Position numbers and translations under genes: made by a program. A stretch of DNA of 40,139 nt from Micromonospora sp. CB01531 (GTDB lineage Bacteria; Actinomycetota; Actinomycetes; Mycobacteriales; Micromonosporaceae): NCBI RefSeq assembly GCF_001905095.1, contig NZ_LWLS01000111.1, positions 1-40,139 of the forward strand, in the 5' to 3' direction. This document shows positions 25,666 through 33,921 of the stretch, one piece after another. The notes beneath the pieces were generated by a model. The model was not told the origin of the DNA and searched no databases. It was given only the letters and a program-made list of their open reading frames with translations. Position 1 is the first letter of the stretch, and each line of letters begins with the position of its first letter.

Positions 25666-26970
25666 ATGGCCCACCGCGAGCTGCTGGCCCGACACCGATC
25701 CGTGCTGCCGAACTGGCTGGCGTTGTACTACGAGCAGCCCATCGAGATCGCCGGCGCGCACGGCCGCCGGGTGACCGATCGCGAGGGGCGGACCTACCTC
25801 GACTTCTTCGCCGGCATCCTCACCAACGCCATCGGCTACGACGTGGCCGAGATCAGCGACGCGATCCGGTCACAGGTCGACACCGGCGTGCTGCACTCGT
25901 CCACGCTGTACCTGATCCAGTCGCAGGTCGAGCTGGCGGAGAAGATCGCGCAGCTGTCCGGCATCCCGGACGCGAAGGTGTTCTTCACCAACTCGGGCAC
26001 CGAGGCGAACGAGACCGCACTCATGCTCGCCACCCAGCACCGCCGCAGCGAACAGGTGCTCGCCCTGCGCAACTCTTACCACGGCCGGGCCTTCGCCACC
26101 ATCGCGATCACCGGCATCCGCGGGTGGTCGGCCAGCGCCCTCAGCCCGGTCAAGGTGAGCTGGGTGCACGGCGGCTACCGCTACCGCAGCCCGTTCCGGG
26201 ATCTGTCCGACGCGGACTACATCAAGGCGTGCGTGGCCGACCTGCGCGAGGTCATCGAGACCACCACGGCCGGTGACGTCGCCTGCATGATCGTCGAGCC
26301 GATCCAGGGGGTCGGCGGCTTCGCCTCCCCGCCGGACGGACTGTTCGGGGAGTTCAAGAAGGTGCTCGACGAGTACGGCATCCTCCTCGTGTCCGACGAG
26401 GTGCAGACCGGCTGGGGCCGCACCGGCGAGCACTTCTGGGGCATCCAGGCGCACGACGTCGTACCCGACGCGATCACCTTCGCCAAGGGCCTGGGCAACG
26501 GCCTCGCGATCGGCGGCGTGGTCGCCCGGGCCGAGCTGATGGACTGCCTGCGGGCCAACTCGATCTCCACCTTCGGCGGCAACCCGCTGGCCACCACCGG
26601 CGCGCTGGCGTCGCTGACCTACCTGCTGGAGCACGACCTGCAGGCCAACGCCGCGCAGCTGGGCACCCGCCTGCTCGACGGCCTGCGCGCGGTCGCCGCG
26701 GCCCATCCCGTGGTCGGCGACGTGCGCGGCAAGGGCCTGATGATCGCGCTGGAGTTCGTCGGTCCCGACGGCGAGCCCCATCCGGCGGCCGCGACCGCAC
26801 TGCTGGAGGAAACCCGGGAACGCGGCCTACTCGTCGGCAAGGGCGGCCTGTACGGCAACGTCATCCGCCTCGCGCCACCGATGACCCTGACCCGGGCCGA
26901 GGCGGAGGAGGCGCTGGAGATCCTCACCCAGTCGATCGAGGCGGTGGCCAAGGAGGTGCAGCCCCGATGA
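25666..26970 (+). CDS. Class III aminotransferase, probably beta-alanine transaminase
   Basis: A 434-residue fold-type I PLP enzyme. FFTNSGTEANETALML binds the cofactor phosphate, D244 in LVSDEVQTGWGRTG pairs with the pyridine nitrogen, and K274 in TFAKGLGNG is the Schiff-base lysine. Class III enzymes take amines far from the carboxylate, such as beta-alanine or GABA. The context (a beta-ureidopropionase nearby and a malonate-semialdehyde dehydrogenase overlapped downstream) points to beta-alanine giving malonate semialdehyde. The ATG at 25666 has GGGAGG upstream. Its stop overlaps the next ATG by 4 bp. Confidence 0.92.
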   Translation: MAHRELLARHRSVLPNWLALYYEQPIEIAGAHGRRVTDREGRTYLDFFAGILTNAIGYDVAEISDAIRSQVDTGVLHSSTLYLIQSQVELAEKIAQLSGIPDAKVFFTNSGTEANETALMLATQHRRSEQVLALRNSYHGRAFATIAITGIRGWSASALSPVKVSWVHGGYRYRSPFRDLSDADYIKACVADLREVIETTTAGDVACMIVEPIQGVGGFASPPDGLFGEFKKVLDEYGILLVSDEVQTGWGRTGEHFWGIQAHDVVPDAITFAKGLGNGLAIGGVVARAELMDCLRANSISTFGGNPLATTGALASLTYLLEHDLQANAAQLGTRLLDGLRAVAAAHPVVGDVRGKGLMIALEFVGPDGEPHPAAATALLEETRERGLLVGKGGLYGNVIRLAPPMTLTRAEAEEALEILTQSIEAVAKEVQPR

Positions 26971-28457
26971 GGACCACCCACTGGATCGGCGGCAAGCCGT
27001 GGCACGGCGTCGCCGAGCGCACCGGGGACGTGTACGACCCCGCCACCGGCCAAGTCGCCGGACAGGTCGACTTCGCCACCACCGCGGTCGTCGACGAGGC
27101 GGTCGCCGCCGCCCGCGAGGCGTTCACCCGCTGGCGCGCCGCGTCCCTCGCCCAGCGGACCAACGTGCTGTTCGCCTTCCGGGAACTGCTGAACGCCCGC
27201 CGGGCCGACCTCGCCGCCATCATCACCGCCGAGCACGGCAAGGTCCTCTCGGACGCGGCGGGGGAGATCCAGCGCGGGTTGGAGAACGTCGAGTTCGCCT
27301 GCGGCATCCCGCAGCAGCTCAAGGGCGGATACAGCGAGAACGCCTCGACCCAGGTCGACGTGTACTCCCTACGACAGCCGCTCGGCGTGGTCGGCGTGAT
27401 CTCCCCCTTCAACTTCCCGGCCATGGTGCCGTTGTGGTTCGTGCCGAACGCCATCGCGTGCGGCAACACCGTGGTGCTCAAACCGAGCGAGAAGGACCCG
27501 TCCGCGGCGAACTTCCTGGCCGAGCTGTTCGCGGAGGCCGGGCTGCCGGACGGGGTGTGCAACGTGGTGCACGGCGACAAGGAGGCGGTCGACCGGATCC
27601 TCGAGCATCCGCGCGTCAAGGCCGTCTCGTTCGTCGGCTCCACCCCGATCGCTCGCTACGTCTACCAGACCGGCGCCCGGCACGGAAAGCGGGTGCAGGC
27701 GCTCGGCGGCGCTAAGAACCACATGGTCGTGCTGCCCGACGCCGACCTCGACCTCGCCGCCGACGCCGCCGTCTCGGCCGGCTTCGGCTCGGCCGGCGAA
27801 CGCTGCATGGCCATCTCCGCCGTCGTCGCGGTCGACCCGGTCGGCGACGAGCTGGTCGCCAAGATCAGTGAGCGGATGGCCGCCCTGCACGTCGGCGACG
27901 GCCGCCGCCCCGGCTGCGAGATGGGACCGCTGGTCACCGGCGCCCACCGGGACCGAGTGACAGCGTACCTGGACGCCGGCCGGGCCGCGGGCGCGCAGCT
28001 CGTGGTCGACGGGCGGAACCACCCCGTCGACGGCGAGCAGGGCGGCTTCTGGCTCGGGCCGACCCTGTTCGACCACGTCGACACCGACATGTCCGTCTAC
28101 ACCGACGAGATCTTCGGGCCGGTGCTGTCGGTGCTGCGGGTGCCCAGCTACGACGCGGCCGTCGAGCTGGTCAACGCCAACCCGTGGGGCAACGGCACCG
28201 CCATCTTCACCAACGACGGCGGCGCGGCCCGCCGGTACCAGCACGAGATCGAGGTCGGCATGGTCGGGGTGAACGTCCCCATCCCGGTCCCGGTGTCCTA
28301 CTACTCCTTCGGCGGCTGGAAGGACTCCCTCTTCGGCGACGCCCACGCGTACGGGCCGGAGGGGGTGAACTTCTTCGTCAGGTCCAAGGTGGTCACCAGC
28401 CGCTGGCCCGACCCCTCCTACGGCGGGGTCAACCTCGGCTTCCCGCAGAACCGCTGA
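26967..28457 (+). CDS. mmsA: CoA-acylating (methyl)malonate-semialdehyde dehydrogenase
   Basis: A 496-residue aldehyde dehydrogenase that should convert malonate semialdehyde (or the methyl form from thymine or valine) to acetyl-CoA (or propionyl-CoA) and CO2 with NAD and CoA. The nucleophile C280 is in GSAGERCMAIS, and N149 is in ISPFNFPAM. The LGGAKNHMVVLPDAD stretch, lacking the general-base Glu of ordinary ALDHs, is typical of the CoA-dependent MMSDH group. ATGA overlap with the aminotransferase means coupled translation. The enzyme completes the route from beta-alanine to central metabolism. Confidence 0.94.
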   Translation: MRTTHWIGGKPWHGVAERTGDVYDPATGQVAGQVDFATTAVVDEAVAAAREAFTRWRAASLAQRTNVLFAFRELLNARRADLAAIITAEHGKVLSDAAGEIQRGLENVEFACGIPQQLKGGYSENASTQVDVYSLRQPLGVVGVISPFNFPAMVPLWFVPNAIACGNTVVLKPSEKDPSAANFLAELFAEAGLPDGVCNVVHGDKEAVDRILEHPRVKAVSFVGSTPIARYVYQTGARHGKRVQALGGAKNHMVVLPDADLDLAADAAVSAGFGSAGERCMAISAVVAVDPVGDELVAKISERMAALHVGDGRRPGCEMGPLVTGAHRDRVTAYLDAGRAAGAQLVVDGRNHPVDGEQGGFWLGPTLFDHVDTDMSVYTDEIFGPVLSVLRVPSYDAAVELVNANPWGNGTAIFTNDGGAARRYQHEIEVGMVGVNVPIPVPVSYYSFGGWKDSLFGDAHAYGPEGVNFFVRSKVVTSRWPDPSYGGVNLGFPQNR

Positions 28458-28510
28458 CCGCCGGGCGGCCCCGGGGGCGGCGGTCGCCCGCTTGGCCGGA
28501 CAGCCCGGCC
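28456..28510. terminator. Hairpins between convergent mmsA and PARG genes
   Basis: GACCGCC pairs with GGCGGTC across a 16-nt GC-rich loop starting at the mmsA stop. GGCCGG pairs with CCGGCC (28494-28510, 5-nt loop) right after it. Together they fill the 86-bp spacer and may stop transcription from both sides. Confidence 0.45.
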
Positions 28511-28543
28511 GGCGGCGGCTGGTGGCTGGGGTGTTGACCTCCG

Positions 28544-29353
28544 TCAGGACGCCCCGAAGCGGTCGGCGAACGCGGCCTCGACCGGCCCGCCGGCCCGGTC
28601 GAGCACCGCGAAGGTGACCTGGTCGAACCAGCCCGCCGCGTCGGCCAGGGCCAGCGCGAACGCCTCCGCCACCGTGGCCGGGTCGTTGCGGAACACGCCG
28701 CAGCCCCACGCGCCGAGCACCAACCGCCGGTGGCCGTACGCCGCGGCGACGGCCAGCACCCGACGGGCCCGGGTACGCAGCGCCAGCGTGACCCGCTCGG
28801 TGTCGGCGGGCTGGTTGCGCAGCACGGCGCCGCGGTTGGGGGCGGCGGCGGTCAGGAACGACACCTCGTGGGCGGCGTCGAGCAGCCGACCCTTGTCGTC
28901 GCGAAACACCGGTACCCGCGGCGAGTGGATGACCCGGTCGCTGTAGAGCAGGTCCCGCTGCTCGCAGTGGAAGTCGTAGAACTCGGGGACCGCGGTCAGG
29001 CAGGGGAAGAGCGCCGAGGCCCGGGCGATGCTCTCCTCCTGTGCCTGCGCCCCGGTGCGGAACCCGCCGCCCGGGTTCTTCGCCGAGGCGAACACCAGCG
29101 CGGCGACGTCCCCGCCTCGGACGAGACGCCGGGCGGCCAGCAGCGTGCTCTCCCCGGTCACCTCCACCGCCAGGGCGGCGTCACCGGTGGGTGGGGCGGG
29201 CAGCGGGTCGTCGGGCAGGTGCAGGCGGGTGCCGGCGACGGCGGCGCGTACCGGGCCGGCGAGCTCGACGGGCTCGCCGTGGCCGTTGACGTACCGGCCG
29301 GCGTCGAGGATGTCCAGGGTCTCGCGGGCGATGGCCCGCAGCCGCGTACTCAT
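28544..29353 (-). CDS. Bacterial-type poly(ADP-ribose) glycohydrolase (TIGR02452)
   Basis: A 269-residue macro-domain protein of the bacterial PARG group, whose Thermomonospora curvata member removes poly(ADP-ribose). The signature GGG-x7-QEE is exact: G95-G97 in NPGGGFRTG and Q105-E107, with E107 as the catalytic glutamate position. An N-terminal helical lobe RAIARETLDILDAGRYVN is also typical. I prefer the ATG at 29353, though a GTG at 29374 is possible. Neither has a good ribosome site. No PARP-like gene is in the window, so its ADP-ribosylated target is unknown. It may guard against ADP-ribosylating toxins or act in DNA repair. Confidence 0.9.
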   Translation of the reverse strand: MSTRLRAIARETLDILDAGRYVNGHGEPVELAGPVRAAVAGTRLHLPDDPLPAPPTGDAALAVEVTGESTLLAARRLVRGGDVAALVFASAKNPGGGFRTGAQAQEESIARASALFPCLTAVPEFYDFHCEQRDLLYSDRVIHSPRVPVFRDDKGRLLDAAHEVSFLTAAAPNRGAVLRNQPADTERVTLALRTRARRVLAVAAAYGHRRLVLGAWGCGVFRNDPATVAEAFALALADAAGWFDQVTFAVLDRAGGPVEAAFADRFGAS

Positions 29354-29396
29354 GATCAGGTGAGTGTGCGGCACGAGCCGCGGCGCGACGACGGGT

Positions 29397-29786
29397 TTAT
29401 CCGGCCGGCAGATGCTGGACGAGCTGGATCGGGTTGCCGTCCGGGTCGGCCGTCCAGGCGATCAGCAGCCGGTCGAGCCAGACGTGCGGGGCGGCCAGTG
29501 CGGGTGCGCCGTCGGCGGTGAGCGCCGCGTACGCGGCGGCCGCGTCGTCGGTCCAGAGGACGACCGCCGCGCGTTGGCCCGACGGCACCGGGTCGAGGCC
29601 GTGGTCGTCCCGGGTGGAGGCGACCGAGGCGATGCCGATCCGGTAGCCGTCGAGGACCAGGTCCACGTGAATCGGCTCGCCCTCGGTGGGCACCCGGAAG
29701 GTCTCCCTGAACCCGAGCGTGGTGTAGAAGGCGGCGGCCCGGGGGACATCCTCGCTGAACAGGATCACCTGCGGCTCCCGGAACAT
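29397..29786 (-). CDS. VOC superfamily protein (glyoxalase-like)
   Basis: A 129-residue single-chain VOC protein with two beta-alpha-beta-beta-beta modules: PQVILFSEDVPRAAAFYTTLGF with HVDLVLDGYRIGIAS, then AAVVLWTDDAAAAYAALTADG with AWTADPDGNPIQLVQHL. His, Glu/Gln positions for a metal site are only partly kept, so it may be a binding or resistance protein rather than an enzyme. A TATGGT box 6 nt before the ATG suggests a leaderless transcript. It is 11 bp from the pol IV gene end but has its own promoter. Confidence 0.85.
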   Translation of the reverse strand: MFREPQVILFSEDVPRAAAFYTTLGFRETFRVPTEGEPIHVDLVLDGYRIGIASVASTRDDHGLDPVPSGQRAAVVLWTDDAAAAYAALTADGAPALAAPHVWLDRLLIAWTADPDGNPIQLVQHLPAG

Positions 29787-29792
29787 TCACGG

Positions 29793-29798
29793 ACCATA
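29793..29798 (-). promoter_or_regulatory. -10 box of leaderless VOC gene
   Basis: TATGGT on the minus strand, 6 nt before the ATG at 29786, without a ribosome site in between. Confidence 0.45.
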
Positions 29799-29807
29799 CA
29801 ACGCCGC

Positions 29808-31001
29808 TCAGTCGGGCAGACGGGGCATCTCCAGGCCGGGATCCCGACCGAGCAGCACGGCCCGGGTCAGCGCCGACGAGCCGAACCGGTCCCGGACGGC
29901 GTCCACTGCCGCATCCAGCTCCGCGCCCGGGTCGCGGGTGAACGGCAGCGCCAGCTGCACGTGCCCGGTGTCGAGGTTGCCGACGGACACCCCGATCAGT
30001 GTTACACCCCGGGCGTCGATCTCCGGCAGCGCCGCCCGCAGCAACGCGCGGGCGGCCTCGAGCAGCGGCCGGGTCTGCGCGGTCGCCTTGTCGATGGTGT
30101 GCGAACGGGTCGCCCGGGTGTAGTCGGCGAAGCGCAGCCGCAGGGTGACCGTACGGCCGGTGCGCCGCGCCGCGCGCATCCGCCCGGTCACCCGGTCGAC
30201 CAGCCCGGCCAGCACGGCGTCGAGCTCGGCGGGGGAGTGTGGCTCCCGGCCCAGCGCGTGCTGGGCGCCCATCGACGACCGCCGCCGCCCGACCTGGACC
30301 CGGCGGGGGTCGCGGTTGTGGGCGAGGGCGTGCAGGTGGCGGCCGGCACCACCGCCGAGCAGCGACACCAGGGTCGGCTCGTCCAGCCGGGCCACCTGCC
30401 CCACGGTACGGATGCCCCGGTCACGCAGCTTCGTCGCGGTCACCGGGCCGACGCCCCACAGCCGCTCCACCGGCAGCGGATGCAGGAACGCCAGCTCCCG
30501 CCCGGGCTCGACGACCAGCAGTCCGTCCGGCTTGGCCACCCCGCTGGCCACCTTGGCGAGGAACTTCGTCCGGGCCACGCCGACGGTGATCGGCAGGCCG
30601 ACCCGCTCGCGTACCTCCCGGCGCAGCCGGGCCGCGATGTCGACCGGCGGACCGACCAGCCGGCGCAGCCCGCCCACGTCCAGGAACGCCTCGTCAATGG
30701 AGAGCCCCTCCACCAGCGGCGTGGTGTGCCGGAAGATCTCGAACACCGCCCGGCTCGCCGCCGTGTACGCGGCCATCCGCGGCCGCACCACGATCGCCTC
30801 CGGGCACAGCCGTAGCGCCTGCCGCCCGCCCATCGCGCTGCGTACGCCCCGGCCCTTGGCCTCGTAGCTGGCCGCCAGCACCACGCCACCGCCGACGATC
30901 ACCGGCCGGCCGCGCAGCCGGGGATCGTCGCGCTGCTCGACCGACGCGTAGAAGGCGTCCAGGTCGGCATGCAGGATGGTGGCCTCGCCCGACACGAACA
31001 C
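29808..31001 (-). CDS. dinB: DNA polymerase IV (Y family)
   Basis: A 397-residue Y-family translesion polymerase. Catalytic acids are D13 (HADLDAFYASVEQ) and D103-E104 (SIDEAFLDVG). The steric-gate region LDAFYAS, the RPVIVGGG fingers, the helix-hairpin-helix LWGVGPVTATKLRDRGI and a C-terminal little-finger domain follow in order. There is no beta-clamp motif that I can name with confidence at the C-terminus. The GTG at 30999-31001 and a second in-frame GTG at 30993-30995 both lie inside a LexA-type box, so the exact start is uncertain. It makes DNA past damaged bases at the cost of mutations. Confidence 0.94.
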   Translation of the reverse strand: MFVSGEATILHADLDAFYASVEQRDDPRLRGRPVIVGGGVVLAASYEAKGRGVRSAMGGRQALRLCPEAIVVRPRMAAYTAASRAVFEIFRHTTPLVEGLSIDEAFLDVGGLRRLVGPPVDIAARLRREVRERVGLPITVGVARTKFLAKVASGVAKPDGLLVVEPGRELAFLHPLPVERLWGVGPVTATKLRDRGIRTVGQVARLDEPTLVSLLGGGAGRHLHALAHNRDPRRVQVGRRRSSMGAQHALGREPHSPAELDAVLAGLVDRVTGRMRAARRTGRTVTLRLRFADYTRATRSHTIDKATAQTRPLLEAARALLRAALPEIDARGVTLIGVSVGNLDTGHVQLALPFTRDPGAELDAAVDAVRDRFGSSALTRAVLLGRDPGLEMPRLPD

Positions 31002-31009
31002 ATGTTCGC
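30994..31009. promoter_or_regulatory. LexA (SOS) box over the pol IV start
   Basis: CGAAC-acat-GTTCG, a perfect core match to the actinobacterial LexA site (TCGAAC-N4-GTTCGA), with only the outermost base on each side different. A further CGAACA half site lies just upstream on the coding strand. It should place pol IV under DNA-damage control. Confidence 0.7.
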
Positions 31010-31032
31010 ACAGGTGTTCGACAGCGCTTCGC

Positions 31033-31053
31033 TGACCTGCCGAAAACAGGTCA
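31033..31053. terminator. Small hairpin between the endonuclease-like gene and dinB
   Basis: TGACCTG and CAGGTCA, 7-bp arms with a 7-nt A-rich loop, 60 bp past the upstream gene end at 31113. It may be a terminator or an extra operator for dinB. Confidence 0.35.
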
Positions 31054-31112
31054 ACTCAGCGCCGGCCCGAGCACTGCGGCGGCGCCCGGGTGGGCTCAGC
31101 GGCGGAGACCGG

Positions 31113-32189
31113 TCACGGTAGCGCGAGCACCGCGGCGTGCCCCAGGTGGTCCGACGCCCACCGGCCGTCCGGGGTCTGCCGCTCGGTGCCGAAGACCTCG
31201 CTGCTGACCGGCACGACCGCGCCCTTGACCAGGACCATGTCGATCCGGTGCTCGACGTCGCCGGCCGGCTGGTCCAGGTCGTCGCCGAGCCCGGAGGTGT
31301 AGCCGGGGTCGCCGGGGTGCAGGACCGGCCAGATGTCGATCATGCCGCCACCCACCAGCGCGACGTACGCGAGCCGGTTGTTCGGGTCGGGTAGTTCCGG
31401 CCCGGAGTTGAGATCACCGAGGAGGATCACCCGGCCGGTGGTGCGCAGCGGTCCCTGCAGCAGCTCCTGCGCCTGCAGCACCCGCACCCCGGGGTGGAAG
31501 GCCTCCAGGTGGGTGTTGACGAACCGGTAGGTCCGACTGCCCTGCTGCACGTCGACTGCCGTCCAGCCGCGGGTGCTGGTGGCGCTGCCCCCGACCGGCG
31601 GGAGTGGGGTCACCAGGTTGTGCACGAAGTTCCCCGACGACGTCCCGGTCACCTTCACCCGGCCGCCGTGCCGCACCAGGATCACGTCGCGCATGGTGAG
31701 CCGTGCGTCCTTGTTGTGCGGCGCCCCCGCCGGGGCCTCCAGATCCGCCTCGTTCTGCACCACCGCCACGTCGTACGGGTGGCCGGAGCTGGCCAGCTCG
31801 GACATCAGCAGGGCCAGGTAGTCGTACCGGAGCGTCGTGGCCGGCGCCGGGTCGCCGAGCGGGCCGGTGCGCCAGAGCGCCACCTCCTGCAGGCCGACCA
31901 GGTCGGGCTTGCGCTCGCGGATCTCCGCGGCGACCAGCCGCGCTCGGGCGGGGAAGTCCATCCGGTCGACGTGGCTGAGCAGGGCCGCGTTGGCGGCCAG
32001 GAACGCCGGCAGTGTGGTCGCGGTCATCGACGGGGTGAGGTCGCCGCCGAGGTAGAGGTTGCGGGTCAGCACCGTCACCTTGGGTCCGGTCTCCGCGTGC
32101 GCCGGCGCCGGGAGAAGCCCCAGGCTGGCCGCCACGACGGCGGCGGCGGTGACCAGCCGGGTCAGTCGGAAACGTGTTCTGCCGTCCAT
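31113..32189 (-). CDS. Secreted endonuclease/exonuclease/phosphatase-family protein
   Basis: A 358-residue exported member of the EEP fold (DNase I, sphingomyelinase, inositol phosphatase group). The signal peptide ends at about residue 32 (PAHA). The metal and catalytic set is complete: N44 (TRNLYLGG), E102 (GLQE), H227 (NTHLEAFHPG), D259 and N261 (GDLNSGP), D317 (HRIDMVL) and D347-H348 (SDHLG). The substrate may be DNA, a phospholipid or a phosphate ester, and sequence alone does not decide. GAGAGGACC precedes the ATG. Confidence 0.9.
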   Translation of the reverse strand: MDGRTRFRLTRLVTAAAVVAASLGLLPAPAHAETGPKVTVLTRNLYLGGDLTPSMTATTLPAFLAANAALLSHVDRMDFPARARLVAAEIRERKPDLVGLQEVALWRTGPLGDPAPATTLRYDYLALLMSELASSGHPYDVAVVQNEADLEAPAGAPHNKDARLTMRDVILVRHGGRVKVTGTSSGNFVHNLVTPLPPVGGSATSTRGWTAVDVQQGSRTYRFVNTHLEAFHPGVRVLQAQELLQGPLRTTGRVILLGDLNSGPELPDPNNRLAYVALVGGGMIDIWPVLHPGDPGYTSGLGDDLDQPAGDVEHRIDMVLVKGAVVPVSSEVFGTERQTPDGRWASDHLGHAAVLALP

Positions 32190-32333
32190 GCCCCGGTCCT
32201 CTCTCCAGCGGGTGATCCGCGTCGGGTAACCAGGGCGTACGGTATCGCCGCGGCGACCATCGTGGACACCGCCGTTCGGGCGGTTCCACCAGCTTCGAGA
32301 GCAGTGTCAGACGGCAGGGACACGTGCGACAGA

Positions 32334-32366
32334 CCGGCGGCCGCCCCGGTGTAGGGCGGCCGCCGG
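32334..32366 (-). terminator. Strong hairpin terminator after oxidoreductase
   Basis: CCGGCGGCCGCCC and GGGCGGCCGCCGG form a perfect 13-bp stem with a 7-nt loop, 18 bp past the oxidoreductase stop at 32385. The remaining part of the 195-bp spacer up to 32189 should carry the promoter of the EEP gene, which I cannot place with confidence. Confidence 0.7.
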
Positions 32367-32384
32367 CCGTTGGTCGTGCGTCGG

Positions 32385-33302
32385 TCAGGAGACGGTGATC
32401 GCGAGCTTGCCCAGCGCGCCGGTGAAGTCGCCGAGCGCTTTGGGCACCTCGGCCAGCTCGTAGCGACGGGTGACCGGGACGTGCAGCCGACCGGCCGCGA
32501 GGTCGCCGGCGAGCCGGTCGAGGGTCTCGGGGCTCGGGTTGCCCATGATCGAGGTGGCGGCCGGGTGCTGGTCCGGGCCGAATCCGATGGTCGAGGCGAG
32601 TCGCCCTTCGAAGGCGAGCAGCCCGGCGAGTTCCATGCCGTCACCGGCCAGGTGCGCCACCGCGGACACCCCGTCGGGGGCGACCGCGCGGACCTGGGCG
32701 CTCAGGTCGCCGGTGTAGTCCACCACCTCGGTGGCGCCCAGCTGCCGGACGAAGTCCGTGGCGGCGCCGGGGCGGGCGGTGGCGACGACCCGTGCGCCGG
32801 CCGCGGTGGCGTACTGGACGGCGAGCGCGCCGACGCCGCCGGTCGCGCCGGCGACCAGGACGGTGTCTCCCTGGCCGGGTGCGAGGGCGTTCACCACGTC
32901 GACCGCGGTGGCGCCGGCCAGCCCGAGAGCCCCTGCGGTCGACGGGTCGAGACCTGCGGGAAGGCGGGTGATGCCGACCCGCTCGCCGACCGCCACGTGT
33001 TCGGCCCACGAGCCGTCGCCCAGGTAGGACCGCATGACCACGCCGAACACCGGGTCGCCGACGCGGAAGCGGGTCACCCCGTCGCCGACTGCCGCGACCT
33101 CGCCGGCGAAGTCCTTGCCGAGCACGACGGGGTACCGGTATTCGAGCCCGCCCTTCATCATCCCGGCCGCCGCCTTCTTGTCGAAGCCGTTGACCGAGGA
33201 GGCCCGGACCCGCACGAGCACCTCACCGGGGCCGGGGCTGGGCTGGGGCAGGTCGCGGAGGGCGGGTTCCCCTCCCTCCGCGACCAGCGTGATCGCCCGC
33301 AT
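32385..33302 (-). CDS. NADP-dependent zinc-free alcohol dehydrogenase/quinone oxidoreductase
   Basis: A 305-residue medium-chain dehydrogenase/reductase of the quinone oxidoreductase branch. The GroES-like half holds VRVRASSVNGFDKKAAAG and VVLGKDFAGEVAAVGDGV, without zinc-binding cysteines. The Rossmann half has VLVAGATGGVGALAVQYA, the NAD(P) loop. Such enzymes reduce quinones or enals, or detoxify electrophiles. The substrate is not evident. The ATG has GAGAGGGG upstream. Confidence 0.9.
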   Translation of the reverse strand: MRAITLVAEGGEPALRDLPQPSPGPGEVLVRVRASSVNGFDKKAAAGMMKGGLEYRYPVVLGKDFAGEVAAVGDGVTRFRVGDPVFGVVMRSYLGDGSWAEHVAVGERVGITRLPAGLDPSTAGALGLAGATAVDVVNALAPGQGDTVLVAGATGGVGALAVQYATAAGARVVATARPGAATDFVRQLGATEVVDYTGDLSAQVRAVAPDGVSAVAHLAGDGMELAGLLAFEGRLASTIGFGPDQHPAATSIMGNPSPETLDRLAGDLAAGRLHVPVTRRYELAEVPKALGDFTGALGKLAITVS

Positions 33303-33331
33303 GCGCGTACCCCTCTCGTCGCCGCGGTCCG

Positions 33332-33838
33332 TCAGGCGCCCCGCGTGTGGGGCCGGCCGGCGGCGCCGCGCGATAGCGAACTCGGCGCGTTCACCCCCGC
33401 CTGGTCGCTGACGCCGACGCCGAGCCGCTCGACCAGCTCACCGCCGAGCCAGCCGGTGAAGCCGGCCAGCACGATGCCGACGAAGCTGCAGCCCAGGGCC
33501 GCTGCAGGGGGTTCCCAGTTCGTTGCGGACAGCCGCAGGAACCAGCTCGCCGCGAACAGCAGCAGCACCACTACGTTGCCGAGGCCGTGGACCGCGCCGA
33601 CCCGCTTCGCGCGGGTGCCGGCGGGGATGGACAGCCAGTCGACCAGGCCGAACACCCCGGCGATCAGGCCGCCGATGACACCCGCGGCGATCGTGTACGC
33701 CGCGGATATCTGGAAACCCGCCCGGTCGGTGATCAGGTACAGGATGTCGAAGATCACCGAAGTGGCGAGCAGGCCCAGCGGGAACACGATCAGGATGGGG
33801 TGGATCCCGTGCCCCATCGCCTTGGCGCGACTCTCCAT
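33332..33838 (-). CDS. DUF2231 family membrane protein
   Basis: A 168-residue membrane protein with four hydrophobic helices. The family motif GHGIHPILIVFPLGLLATSVIF opens helix 1, with the conserved HP pair. The following segments (AAYTIAAGVIGGLIAGVFGLVDW, GNVVVLLLFAASWFL, FVGIVLAGFTGWLGGELV) match DUF2231. The function is unknown, and some relatives occur with redox or copper proteins. GGAGGG precedes the ATG. It lies 30 bp upstream of the oxidoreductase, so the two may be co-transcribed. Confidence 0.87.
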   Translation of the reverse strand: MESRAKAMGHGIHPILIVFPLGLLATSVIFDILYLITDRAGFQISAAYTIAAGVIGGLIAGVFGLVDWLSIPAGTRAKRVGAVHGLGNVVVLLLFAASWFLRLSATNWEPPAAALGCSFVGIVLAGFTGWLGGELVERLGVGVSDQAGVNAPSSLSRGAAGRPHTRGA

Positions 33839-33904
33839 GCCAACCCTCCTGTCTGTTTGGGCGAGGCGGTTTTCCCCGTCGACGGCGGCCTACACGTGCC
33901 GGCC

Positions 33905-33921
33905 GACCGGGGCGGCCGGTC
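33905..33921 (-). terminator. Hairpin at the debranching-enzyme stop codon
   Basis: GACCGG and CCGGTC, 6-bp stem with a 5-nt loop, overlapping the stop at 33920-33922. Confidence 0.35.
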
